From NCBI GenBank assembly GCA_964651445.1, contig CAZYYW010000026.1:1-25956 (forward strand): a stretch of DNA of 25,956 nt, written 5' to 3'. Position numbers and translations under genes: made by a program. Position 1 is the first letter of the stretch; each line of letters starts with the position of its first letter. The notes below the pieces were generated by a model. It saw nothing but the letters and a program-made list of their open reading frames with translations, did not search any database and was not told where the DNA came from. This DNA is from GCA-2746365 sp964651445. Its GTDB lineage: Bacteria > Pseudomonadota > Gammaproteobacteria > SZUA-229. Below are positions 1-6,458 of the stretch, one piece after another.

Positions 1-39
1 AACCCTGCTGCTGTAGTAGTCGTGTTAACTTTAAACACA

Positions 40-93
40 CTCTGTGAACTCTGTGAACTCTGTGGTCTCTGTGGTCTCTGTGGTCTCTGTGTC
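40..93. repeat. Tandem array of six 9-bp units (CTCTGTGNN)
   Basis: Six consecutive 9-bp units begin at 40, 49, 58, 67, 76 and 85. They read CTCTGTGAA twice, CTCTGTGGT three times and CTCTGTGTC once, with no spacers. The same unit builds the inverted repeats flanking the GxxExxY gene at 2015-2392. Because the period is a multiple of three, reading frame 1 stays open across it, but nothing suggests the array is coding. The sequence before it (1-39) shows nothing recognisable. Confidence 0.9.
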
Positions 94-127
94 TATTATC
101 TTGTCCACTCAATGTGGCATAAACCCA
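85..127. mobile_element. Probable right-end remnant related to the GxxExxY cassette
   Basis: After the 9-bp array, this sequence follows the same layout as the right end of the cassette at 2411-2463. Both have CTCTGTGTCTAT, an AT-rich stretch, then a GYCCACTYAA-like block, and end in a motif of the type GRCATARACCCA (116-127 here, 2452-2463 there). My hand alignment of the last 25 bases gives 19 identities. The partner end would lie to the left, outside the window. It could instead be a solo end. Function is inferred from similarity only. Confidence 0.5.
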
Positions 128-199
128 AAAACATTGTTGCTTGATACTACTTAGACAGAGTAACAACAACCTTTTACTGCCAACGACAAACTTTTTTAA

Positions 200-1888
200 A
201 TGCTAAAACACTTATACATTCGACATTTCGCCATCATCGACCAACTAGAGTTGGATTTTAATGCGGGCATGACTGCTCTTACTGGCGAAACTGGCGCGGG
301 TAAATCTATCTTACTCGGTGCATTAAATCTGGTATTGGGCGATCGTGCCGATAACGACAGTATTAAGCAAGGTTCTGAGTACGCTGAAATTGTGGCTGAG
401 TTCGACATTGAAAAACTTAGCAATGTTTCTAGCTGGTTGGTGGCACAAGAATTAAATGCCGAAAACGAATGCATTTTGCGTCGTCGAATTTCCAAAGACG
501 GTCGTTCCCGTGCTTACATCAATAGCACGCCGGTTAATCTGCAGCTTATCCGAGAACTGGCTGAAATGTTGATCGACATCCATGGTCAGCATGAACATCA
601 ATCCATCATGAAAAGCACCGTACAGCGACAGTTGTTAGATGACTATGCCAAACACTCAGAGCTGCTGGAGGCGGTCAGCAATCTTTTTGTAGAACTCAAA
701 CTGGTCGAAGATCAACTGCAACATTTACAGAAAGCCAGTAATGATCAAAATGATCGGCTCGACTTGCTGCGCTTTCAAACACAGGAACTTGATGTGTTGG
801 CACTAGAGGAAAACGAGTACCAGTCGCTTGATAGCCAGCATAAACGATTGGCCAATGCTGAACGGCTGCAAACCACCGTTGCGCAGGCTATATTTCGCCT
901 GAGCGAAGAAGAAAACACCAATGTTCAATCATCAATCTCACACATCCTTGGCACACTGAGCGATATTAACGACATCGAAGACCAACTATCACCGGTATCA
1001 GAGATGTTAAATGATGCTCTGGTTCAGGTCGATGAGAGTGTCTCGCTGCTAAAAAATTATGCCGACAATTTAGAATCAAACCCTTCACAACTTGCCAAAA
1101 CGGAACAACGCATACAAAGCATTATTGATCTGGCGCGCAAGCACCGAGTCGAAGCCGAGCAATTACATCACTTGCACGAAAAACTGCAACGAGAACTCGA
1201 TGATATTGATCATGTCGATGAACGCCTTGTCGAATTAAGTAAACAACAAAATCAGCTTGAAGAAAAATATCTACAAGCTTGTCAAAAGTTATCTGCCAGT
1301 CGTAAAAAAGCCATCAACATTCTCAATAAAAAAATCACTCAATCAATGCAAACGCTGGGAATGAGCGGCGGTCGATTTGAAATAAGCCTGCACACCACTG
1401 CTGCCAAACGCTCTGCTTTTGGTGTCGACCAAATCGACTTTACGGTAACCGCCAATGCCGGTCAGGCTTGTAAGCCAATCGCTCGCGTTGCCTCCGGTGG
1501 TGAGTTGGCTCGCATTAGTCTGGCAATACAAATGATTATTGCAAAAAGCAGTAAAATTCCATCTCTGATTTTTGACGAAGTGGACAGCGGTGTCGGCGGC
1601 GGTATCGCCGAAATTGTGGGTCAACACCTGCGCATCCTGTCGCAAACAAAAACCGACAGGGGTAATCAGGTTATTTGCATCACTCACCTGCCCCAAGTCG
1701 CGGCACAGGCGCATAATCATTTACGTGTTGAGAAAGTAAGCAAAAACAAACAAACCAGTAGTCAGGTTATTACTTTAAATGAAGAACAGCGCCGTCAGGA
1801 AATAGCGCGTATGTTAAGCGGTATTGATATTACCGAGCAATCGCTGGCACATGCTGATGAGATGCTGTCTCGTGCGCAGCAAGTTTAA
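200..1888 (+). CDS. recN: DNA repair protein RecN
   Basis: RecN is an SMC-like ATPase that acts at DNA double-strand breaks during recombinational repair in the cytoplasm. The 562-residue length is typical. The N-terminus starts MLKHLYIRHFAIID and carries Walker A GETGAGKS at about residues 29-36. A long Gln/Glu/Leu-rich coiled-coil arm occupies roughly residues 150-370. The C-terminal ATPase half has the ABC signature-like ASGGELARISLA near 430 and Walker B LIFDEVDSGVGGG near 455. The ATG at 200 gives the canonical N-terminus, although no clear Shine-Dalgarno precedes it. recN is often an SOS gene, but I could not find a convincing LexA box upstream. The gene stands alone between two repeat regions. 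Confidence 0.97.
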   Translation: MLKHLYIRHFAIIDQLELDFNAGMTALTGETGAGKSILLGALNLVLGDRADNDSIKQGSEYAEIVAEFDIEKLSNVSSWLVAQELNAENECILRRRISKDGRSRAYINSTPVNLQLIRELAEMLIDIHGQHEHQSIMKSTVQRQLLDDYAKHSELLEAVSNLFVELKLVEDQLQHLQKASNDQNDRLDLLRFQTQELDVLALEENEYQSLDSQHKRLANAERLQTTVAQAIFRLSEEENTNVQSSISHILGTLSDINDIEDQLSPVSEMLNDALVQVDESVSLLKNYADNLESNPSQLAKTEQRIQSIIDLARKHRVEAEQLHHLHEKLQRELDDIDHVDERLVELSKQQNQLEEKYLQACQKLSASRKKAINILNKKITQSMQTLGMSGGRFEISLHTTAAKRSAFGVDQIDFTVTANAGQACKPIARVASGGELARISLAIQMIIAKSSKIPSLIFDEVDSGVGGGIAEIVGQHLRILSQTKTDRGNQVICITHLPQVAAQAHNHLRVEKVSKNKQTSSQVITLNEEQRRQEIARMLSGIDITEQSLAHADEMLSRAQQV

Positions 1889-1981
1889 ATTAATGCAGCA
1901 CAGAGCTCCTTGGCAAGCGGCACTGATAAGCAGGAAAAGGCAAGCCGCTATAAAATAAAGGGTCTATGTCCCGCATAAAGA

Positions 1982-2012
1982 TATAGACACAGAGACCACA
2001 GAGCGCACAGAG
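1982..2012. repeat. Left 31-bp inverted repeat of the cassette
   Basis: This repeat reads TATAGACACAGAGACC and continues in CACAGAG units. It is the reverse complement of 2393-2423 except for one base. It ends 2 nt before the ATG of the GxxExxY gene and so sits where a ribosome-binding site would be expected. No purine-rich Shine-Dalgarno other than ACAGAG is present. Confidence 0.9.
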
Positions 2013-2014
2013 CA

Positions 2015-2392
2015 ATGAAAAGTTGTAGTAAGGAGCTTTCAGAAATAGTGATAGGTTGTGCCATTGAAGTACATCGTCATTTAGGTGCTGGATTATTAGA
2101 AAACACCTACGAAAAATGTTTAGCTTACGAACTCAGTGTAAAGAATGTACCCTTTATTGTTCAGGCATCCATTCCAATAGAATACAAGGGTATAAAGCTA
2201 GAATGTGGCTACAGGCTTGATTTTTTGGTGGATGATTGCTTAATTCTGGAGCTTAAATCCGTGGAAAAAATATTGAAAATTCATGAGGCACAGATTTTAA
2301 CTTACTTAAAATTGGCAGGTATATCTACGGGGCTATTGATAAATTTTAATGAATCTAGATTGGTCAATGGAATTAAACGTTACAAATTATAA
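2015..2392 (+). CDS. GxxExxY family protein (PD-(D/E)XK nuclease-like fold)
   Basis: This 125-residue protein matches the GxxExxY family along its whole length. The name-giving motif is GLLENTY (G26, E29, Y32) in the context VHRHLGAGLLENTYEKCL. A PD-(D/E)XK-type core follows, with D69 in YRLDFLV and E79/K81 in LILELKS. The closing motifs EAQILTYLKL and GLLINF (residues 91-111) are also typical. The fold suggests nucleic-acid cleavage or binding, but to my knowledge the family's biological role is not established. The gene is unlike its housekeeping neighbours in context. It is packed exactly between inverted repeats and has no obvious promoter or strong ribosome-binding site of its own. The ATG at 2015 is the first in frame after the repeat. 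Confidence 0.93.
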   Translation: MKSCSKELSEIVIGCAIEVHRHLGAGLLENTYEKCLAYELSVKNVPFIVQASIPIEYKGIKLECGYRLDFLVDDCLILELKSVEKILKIHEAQILTYLKLAGISTGLLINFNESRLVNGIKRYKL

Positions 2393-2423
2393 CTCTGTGT
2401 GCTCTGTGGTCTCTGTGTCTATA
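2393..2423. repeat. Right 31-bp inverted repeat of the cassette
   Basis: The repeat begins at the base immediately after the TAA stop at 2390-2392. It consists of three 9-bp units (CTCTGTGTG, CTCTGTGGT, CTCTGTGTC) followed by TATA. It mirrors 1982-2012 with one mismatch. The left and right repeats could pair in RNA to enclose the whole gene in a stem. Confidence 0.9.
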
Positions 2424-2573
2424 AAAAATAGATGTATTGCCCACTTAAAATGACATAGACCCACATCAAGCAGTGTTTATAAAGACGCACTGTTATCCAG
2501 CACAAAAGAATATCTTAAGTGGAAATTTTAAGTCTGGCTGATAACAGACACCAGCCAAAAAGGTAATTTACTT

Positions 2574-2613
2574 CACAACCGCATCACAATTATTAACGCA
2601 TGATTCGGTTGTG
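2574..2613 (-). terminator. Long hairpin 3' of the cold-shock gene
   Basis: Arms CACAACCG (2574-2581) and CGGTTGTG (2606-2613) form an 8-bp stem. An inner ATCA/TGAT pairing extends it after a one-base interruption. It starts about 5 nt beyond the stop of the cold-shock gene in the direction of its transcription. There is no U-run directly after it, so it may be a 3'-end stabiliser or a Rho-assisted end rather than a classic intrinsic terminator. Confidence 0.5.
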
Positions 2614-2618
2614 ACAGA

Positions 2619-2828
2619 CTAGCAAGGTGAAACGTCTTCCGCCTGAAAACCTTTATCACTTTTCACAACGGTGAATTCAACACTTTGCCCGTCAGCTAAA
2701 GATTTATATCCATCACCACGAATCTGGTTGAAGTGAACAAAAACATCTTCGCCATCTTTTCTTTCAATAAAGCCAAATCCTTTGGAGTTATTAAACCATT
2801 TAACAGTACCCATTTCACGATCAGCCAT
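2619..2828 (-). CDS. Cold-shock domain protein (CspA family)
   Basis: A 69-residue single cold-shock domain, a small OB-fold that binds single-stranded RNA and DNA and melts RNA secondary structure in the cytoplasm. The RNA-binding motifs are intact: RNP1-like KGFGFIER near residues 16-23 and RNP2-like DVFVHF near 28-33. The start MGTVKWFNNSKGFGFI pattern is preceded by a short MADRE. A GGAG lies 7 nt upstream of the ATG at 2828. The gene is monocistronic, with its own candidate promoter (2865-2892) and a hairpin just downstream. Which paralogue (cspA, cspD, cspE) it represents cannot be told from sequence alone. Confidence 0.95.
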   Translation of the reverse strand: MADREMGTVKWFNNSKGFGFIERKDGEDVFVHFNQIRGDGYKSLADGQSVEFTVVKSDKGFQAEDVSPC

Positions 2829-2864
2829 TACAGCTCCATTTGTTCATTTATACAGAGCCCCAAT

Positions 2865-2892
2865 TGTATATCAGCATGATTCAAAAAAACAA
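2865..2892 (-). promoter_or_regulatory. Candidate sigma-70 promoter of the cold-shock gene
   Basis: On the minus strand, -35 TTGTTT (2887-2892) and -10 TATACA (2865-2870) are separated by 16 nt. This would give a short leader of about 30 nt, much shorter than the long cold-inducible leader of E. coli cspA, which argues for a constitutive paralogue. Identified by eye only. Confidence 0.45.
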
Positions 2893-2970
2893 TACAAACT
2901 TAATAATTATTTTTCATTAGAATATTACTGTAAGTTAATGTTGTTTAACAAGAATTTTTTAGATCACAAT

Positions 2971-3009
2971 AAAAAAACGCTGCCATAAATTATTTTATAG
3001 ACAGCGTTT
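2971..3009 (-). terminator. Intrinsic terminator of the lipoprotein gene
   Basis: On the minus strand, arms AAACGCTG (3002-3009) and CAGCGTTT (2975-2982) form an 8-bp stem. Inner TATAAA/TTTATG pairing lengthens it, and it is followed at once by a T-run (TTTTTTT, overlapping the end of the stem). It lies about 40 nt after the lipoprotein stop. A textbook Rho-independent terminator separating this gene from the cold-shock gene. Confidence 0.85.
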
Positions 3010-3046
3010 GTTCGGCAACTTGCAAGGATAAGTTTTAAGGATTCCG

Positions 3047-3403
3047 TTAAATCAAATTGCTTTCCTGCGTTTTTATACGAGTAAGTAGTTGTGATGGCTG
3101 TTCTAAACCAGAAAACAGGACATCATAATGGGTATGCATCCACAATGAAAATTCCTGCTTGTTCTCTTTACCCATTAACTCGGCAAGTGCATCAAGGTTT
3201 TCACCTTGTCCTTTTGCAGCTTCTTGCTGAATAGATGCCAGCCGTACATCAACAAACCGGTTCAAAGTTACGTCAGGTGTTACCGCGTCCAGTGTTCCAC
3301 TGGTGCTCGAAGTAATTTCAGTAATTGTGCAGCCACCTAATAATACGGCTGAGCTTACAAGCAAAGCACCAAGCTTATATTTTAATAATTGTTTAATTTT
3401 CAT
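3047..3403 (-). CDS. Small lipoprotein, DUF3015-like
   Basis: A 118-residue protein starting MKIKQLLKYKLGALLVSS, with a lipoprotein signal peptide and lipobox LLGGC (Cys25). It is probably anchored in the outer or inner membrane after processing. The mature part has a Thr/Ser-rich linker (TSSTSGT) and then a helical segment with the motif QEAAKGQGENLDALAELMG. That segment resembles small lipoproteins of the DUF3015 type, whose function is unknown. I chose the ATG at 3403 because GGGAGG sits just upstream. An in-frame TTG at 3415 would place the Shine-Dalgarno inside the gene. It stands alone between two intergenic regions, with a strong terminator downstream. Confidence 0.75.
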   Translation of the reverse strand: MKIKQLLKYKLGALLVSSAVLLGGCTITEITSSTSGTLDAVTPDVTLNRFVDVRLASIQQEAAKGQGENLDALAELMGKENKQEFSLWMHTHYDVLFSGLEQPSQLLTRIKTQESNLI

Positions 3404-3490
3404 TCTGCCTCCCAAAGTGTTTTTTTATTATTTTGTCTGTTGAAACCATGGTTGCTTACTGCGAGTTCTCACAAATGCATTCCGCGTTCC

Positions 3491-3519
3491 TTAGTAAGAC
3501 TTTAGCTGGCAAAAGTCAA
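3491..3519 (-). promoter_or_regulatory. Possible promoter of the small lipoprotein
   Basis: On the minus strand, -35 TTGACT (3514-3519) lies 17 nt from a weak -10 TACTAA (3491-3496), giving a leader of roughly 80 nt to the ATG at 3403. The -10 matches only half of the consensus. The rest of 3416-3532 shows nothing else. Confidence 0.3.
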
Positions 3520-3532
3520 TTTAGCAATCCTA

Positions 3533-3976
3533 TTAATCTTTCTCGGTCATACCCAGGATAACGGTATTGCCTTCAGGGTCAACAAGGTGAAATTCTTGCA
3601 TCTGGTATTGCGTATTATTTAATTCGGATACGTTTCTATATTTCGCTTTAATAAAGTGATGTAACTCACTAATATTGTTAACAAAGAAATAAAGATCTAT
3701 CTTGGATTTTTGGTTACCACCTCTCTCAGGGGTAACATCGATAGGCGATTTAAGGCTGGTTTTATCGCTAGATTCACTATTGGAATCACCGCTAGAATGG
3801 TGACAAGCTTGCTGCAACATTAAGGTGGTTGCACCATGCATCAGGTGAACCCAGTCCAAGCGTCCGTTCTGCTCTCGTTTGTTGACCACCACAAAACGCA
3901 ATAATTGTTGATAGAAAGCCTGAGTTTGCTCGATTGACTGGCAATGAAGAACGGGAATGCTGCTCAGAATTGCCAT
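3533..3976 (-). CDS. VOC-fold (glyoxalase/bleomycin-resistance-like) protein
   Basis: A 147-residue protein with one vicinal-oxygen-chelate module. The opening strand is SIPVLHCQSIEQTQAFYQQLL and the closing one is EFHLVDPEGNTVILG (residues 128-142). The DPEGN turn and the alternating strand/helix pattern are typical of the glyoxalase/bleomycin-resistance/dioxygenase superfamily. Substrate and metal use are not predictable. Residues about 58-92 form a Ser/Asp/Lys-rich, probably disordered insertion in the middle of the fold. The gene begins 15 nt after fabH and is probably co-transcribed with it, at the position where fabD normally follows. The Shine-Dalgarno is weak. Confidence 0.8.
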   Translation of the reverse strand: MAILSSIPVLHCQSIEQTQAFYQQLLRFVVVNKREQNGRLDWVHLMHGATTLMLQQACHHSSGDSNSESSDKTSLKSPIDVTPERGGNQKSKIDLYFFVNNISELHHFIKAKYRNVSELNNTQYQMQEFHLVDPEGNTVILGMTEKD

Positions 3977-3991
3977 TGTCTACTGGTGTAA

Positions 3992-4960
3992 TCAGTACTT
4001 TATCAACGCCGAACCCCAGGTGAAACCACCACCAAAAGCTTCAAGCAATAAAATATCGCCGCGTTTTATTCTGCCGTCACGCACGGCAGTATCCAAGGCA
4101 AGCGGCACTGAGGCCGCAGACGTATTACCATGTTTGTTAACGGTGACCACTACATGGTCGGTCGACATTTTTAATTTTTTAGCGGTCGCATTGATAATGC
4201 GAATATTGGCCTGATGCGGAACCAGCCAGTCAATGTCTGATTTTTCTAAGTTGTTGTGCGCCAGTGTTTCATCAACGATACGCCCCAGTGTATTCACTGC
4301 CATTTTGAATACTTCGCTGCCTTTCATTTGGATGCCACCAGCGCCTTCCAGTATTTTATCAATACCAGTGGAAATACCATAATTCACCGTCAACAGACTT
4401 TCATAAGCGCCATCTGCATGCAAGTGCGTTGACATAATGCCAGGTTCATCACTGCTTTCGAGTACAACCGCTCCGGCGCCATCGCCAAACAATACACAGG
4501 TATCTCGGTCGGTCCAGTCAATAATACGTGACAGTGTTTCAGCACCGATTACCAAGGCACATTTAGCCGAACCGGTACGAATAAATTTATCAGCAATACC
4601 CAGCGCATAAACGAAACCTGTGCACACGGCTTGCACATCAAAAGCGGCACAGCCGTGGATATCCAGCCGTTGTTGTAATAAACATGCCGTACTGGGAAAC
4701 ACACGATCAGCCGTGGTGGTGCCAACAATAATCAGGTCGATGTCTTCTTTGCTTTTACCTGCCGCTTCCATTGCGCGTAAAGCGGCTTGCTCTGCCAAAT
4801 CAACGGTATATTCACCGTCAGCGGCAATGTGACGTTCTTCAATACCGGTACGGCTACGAATCCATTCATCATTAGTATCGACTATTTTTTCAAGATCGGC
4901 ATTGGTCAGAATTTTTTCAGGCAGATAACTGCCGGTACCTGCTATTCTCGAATAACTCAC
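3992..4960 (-). CDS. fabH: Beta-ketoacyl-ACP synthase III (FabH)
   Basis: FabH condenses acetyl-CoA with malonyl-ACP to start type II fatty-acid synthesis in the cytosol. At 322 residues it is close to E. coli FabH. The catalytic triad is intact: Cys113 in AVCTGFVYAL, His249 in VPHQANIRI and Asn279 in KHGNTSAAS. The glycine-rich end LEAFGGGFTWGSALIKY is also typical. The start is a GTG that overlaps the plsX stop by 4 nt (GTGA), which indicates translational coupling. fabD, fabG and acpP, which normally follow, are not here. A VOC-fold gene takes their place. Confidence 0.97.
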   Translation of the reverse strand: MSYSRIAGTGSYLPEKILTNADLEKIVDTNDEWIRSRTGIEERHIAADGEYTVDLAEQAALRAMEAAGKSKEDIDLIIVGTTTADRVFPSTACLLQQRLDIHGCAAFDVQAVCTGFVYALGIADKFIRTGSAKCALVIGAETLSRIIDWTDRDTCVLFGDGAGAVVLESSDEPGIMSTHLHADGAYESLLTVNYGISTGIDKILEGAGGIQMKGSEVFKMAVNTLGRIVDETLAHNNLEKSDIDWLVPHQANIRIINATAKKLKMSTDHVVVTVNKHGNTSAASVPLALDTAVRDGRIKRGDILLLEAFGGGFTWGSALIKY

Positions 4961-6033
4961 GCTTCTGTCTCCAATCGTACTTCGTTGTCTATGGTGGCGC
5001 TCACTGCAGATTCTGTTTTTTCATTTGCACTGCTTAGCAGTGGTTTCATGCTGGCACGTATGTGCTCGGGCACCGATTTTTCGACTTCCAGTAATGCAAT
5101 TTCAATCGCGTTCGCGTAACTTAACACATCCGCACTACCATGACTTTTAATCACAATCCCCGTCAGTCCTAGCATGGACGCGCCGTTGTACATGCGCGGA
5201 TCGACACGTTTTTTAAAGCGCCGCAACACCGGCCAGGCAAACAATGCCGAGATTTTTGAAAGTAATGTACGATTAAATTCTTCACGCATCATAGTCGCAA
5301 TCATTTTGGCAACGCCTTCCATGGTTTTTAACGAAATATTGCCAACAAAACCATCGCAAACAACGACATCGACTTTGTCGGTGTAAATGTCATCACCTTC
5401 AACATAGCCGATATAATTAAAAGCCCCCTGCTGCAGTAATTTATTCGCTTGCTTAACTTGTGCGTTGCCTTTGCTGTCTTCAGAACCGATGTTCAGTAAA
5501 CCTATTTTGGGTTTTGAAGTGTTGTCGATGGCTTCTGCCAGAACAGAACCCATAACAGCAAACTGAAAAAGCTGTTCTGCACTGCTATCGACATTCGCGC
5601 CCAGATCGAGCATGTGTGTATGACCGCCGTAGGACGGAATGGTTGTGCAAATTGCGGGTCTTTCTATACCCGGCAGCGTCTTTAATACGAATTTTGCTGT
5701 CGCCATTAATGCACCGGTATTCCCAGCACTGACCACAGCTTGCGCCCGACCTTGTTTCACCATGTTTATGGCAACGCGCATTGACGAATCTTTCTTTTTA
5801 CGCACCGCATGGCGCGGGTCTTCATGCATTTCGACGGTCTGACTTGCATGTTGAATTTCGAAGTATTTGTCGAGGTCAATATTTTGCTGTTTGGCACAGT
5901 CGCGCAAGCGCGTCTCGTCGCCGACTAGAATGATGTGTGTACCACTATTTTTTTTTACTACGTGAACCGCAGCCGGTATGACAACTTCAGGACCAAAGTC
6001 GCCGCCCATGGCATCTAATGCTATGCTTGCCAT
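4957..6033 (-). CDS. plsX: Phosphate acyltransferase PlsX
   Basis: PlsX converts acyl-ACP to acyl-phosphate, the acyl donor for PlsY in phospholipid synthesis. It is a peripheral membrane protein. The 358 residues match the family length. Diagnostic stretches are the N-terminal IALDAMGGDFGPEVVIPAA, HEDPRHAVRKKKDSSMR (about 71-87), VSAGNTGALMATAKF (about 100-114) and VVCDGFVGNISLKTMEG (about 224-240). The gene overlaps fabH by 4 nt and follows rpmF after 133 nt containing a strong hairpin. The Shine-Dalgarno before the ATG is weak. The C-terminal 30 residues (SSANEKTESAVSA...) look like a disordered tail. Confidence 0.97.
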   Translation of the reverse strand: MASIALDAMGGDFGPEVVIPAAVHVVKKNSGTHIILVGDETRLRDCAKQQNIDLDKYFEIQHASQTVEMHEDPRHAVRKKKDSSMRVAINMVKQGRAQAVVSAGNTGALMATAKFVLKTLPGIERPAICTTIPSYGGHTHMLDLGANVDSSAEQLFQFAVMGSVLAEAIDNTSKPKIGLLNIGSEDSKGNAQVKQANKLLQQGAFNYIGYVEGDDIYTDKVDVVVCDGFVGNISLKTMEGVAKMIATMMREEFNRTLLSKISALFAWPVLRRFKKRVDPRMYNGASMLGLTGIVIKSHGSADVLSYANAIEIALLEVEKSVPEHIRASMKPLLSSANEKTESAVSATIDNEVRLETEA

Positions 6034-6094
6034 CGCTTTATAAGTAACCAGCGACCATGCTGAGGCACAGTTGCCGGTAATTTATATTGAGATC

Positions 6095-6156
6095 TTTGCA
6101 TGATATAGGCGAAATCGTGATGTTAGTCATTTTTACTCGTCACTATATCGTGCAAA
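6095..6156. repeat. Inverted repeat hairpin between rpmF and plsX
   Basis: TTTGCATGATATAG (6095-6108) and CTATATCGTGCAAA (6143-6156) are inverted copies with one mismatch, which can be a G-U pair in one transcript orientation. They enclose a 34-nt loop. The hairpin starts about 10 nt after the rpmF stop, without a U-run. In this operon it could attenuate or process the transcript so that abundant L32 is decoupled from PlsX. It could also be a small repetitive element. Only the structure is seen directly. Confidence 0.75.
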
Positions 6157-6166
6157 GGTTCCACTA

Positions 6167-6355
6167 CTAATCTTCGAGGCTGTCGCCAGTATTGACAACT
6201 TTACGACCTTTGTAATAACCATCGGCTGTTACATGATGACGGTAGTGCGTTTCACCCGAGGTAGGGTCTATTGATAAAGTTGCGTTGCCCATCGCATCGT
6301 GTGAACGACGCATGCCGCGTTTTGAACGTGATTTTCTACTCTTTTGAACTGCCAC
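6167..6355 (-). CDS. rpmF: 50S ribosomal protein L32
   Basis: A 62-residue, strongly basic protein whose N-terminus MAVQKSRKSRSKRGMRRSHD is the L32 signature. The rest (YRHHVTADGYYKGRKVVN) is also canonical, and like other gammaproteobacterial L32 it lacks the four-cysteine zinc ribbon. The start is GTG at 6355, supported by AGGAGA about 5 nt upstream. It lies between yceD and plsX, the conserved arrangement that links ribosome synthesis with lipid synthesis. Confidence 0.98.
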   Translation of the reverse strand: MAVQKSRKSRSKRGMRRSHDAMGNATLSIDPTSGETHYRHHVTADGYYKGRKVVNTGDSLED

Positions 6356-6458
6356 GGTTGTCTCCTAAAATACTACTAAATAAAATATGTGTTAATGAAA
6401 GTTAGCCAGTTTTAATTAAACTAATGTTGAATCAAACTTGGCATTCTAATCGGGTTCT

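Larger units (their letters stand above)
1960..2462. mobile_element. Candidate GxxExxY cassette bounded by inverted repeats
   Basis: A 503-bp unit has perfect 11-bp outer inverted ends, GGGTCTATGTC at 1960-1970 and GACATAGACCC at 2452-2462. Nested inside is a 31-bp inverted repeat (1982-2012 and 2393-2423) with a single mismatch, made of 9-bp CTCTGTGNN units. Between the nested repeats lies only one ORF. Its ATG begins 2 nt after the left repeat and its stop codon ends exactly where the right repeat begins. I see no clear target-site duplication and no transposase. Mobility is inferred from this architecture and from the related end at 85-127. Confidence 0.6.

Noticed and set aside
40..93. 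Short tandem repeats as a CRISPR array
   Set aside because: The units are 9 bp long and directly adjacent, with no unique spacers and no cas genes nearby.
1..156. Open frame 1 through the 9-bp array (ends at TGA near 154-156) as the tail of an upstream gene
   Set aside because: It remains open mainly because the repeat period is a multiple of three. The translation (repeated CELCGLC) resembles no known protein end.
120..199. LexA/SOS box upstream of recN
   Set aside because: I looked for CTGT-N8-ACAG. The only ACAG (about 154-157) has no properly spaced partner.
1653..1660. CCGACAGG inside recN as a further MITE end
   Set aside because: Only 8 bases match and they lie in conserved coding sequence. 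Chance is sufficient.
1889..1959. Hairpin AGCGGC/GCCGCT as recN terminator
   Set aside because: The stem is 6 bp with a loop of about 22 nt and no U-run. Too weak to support.
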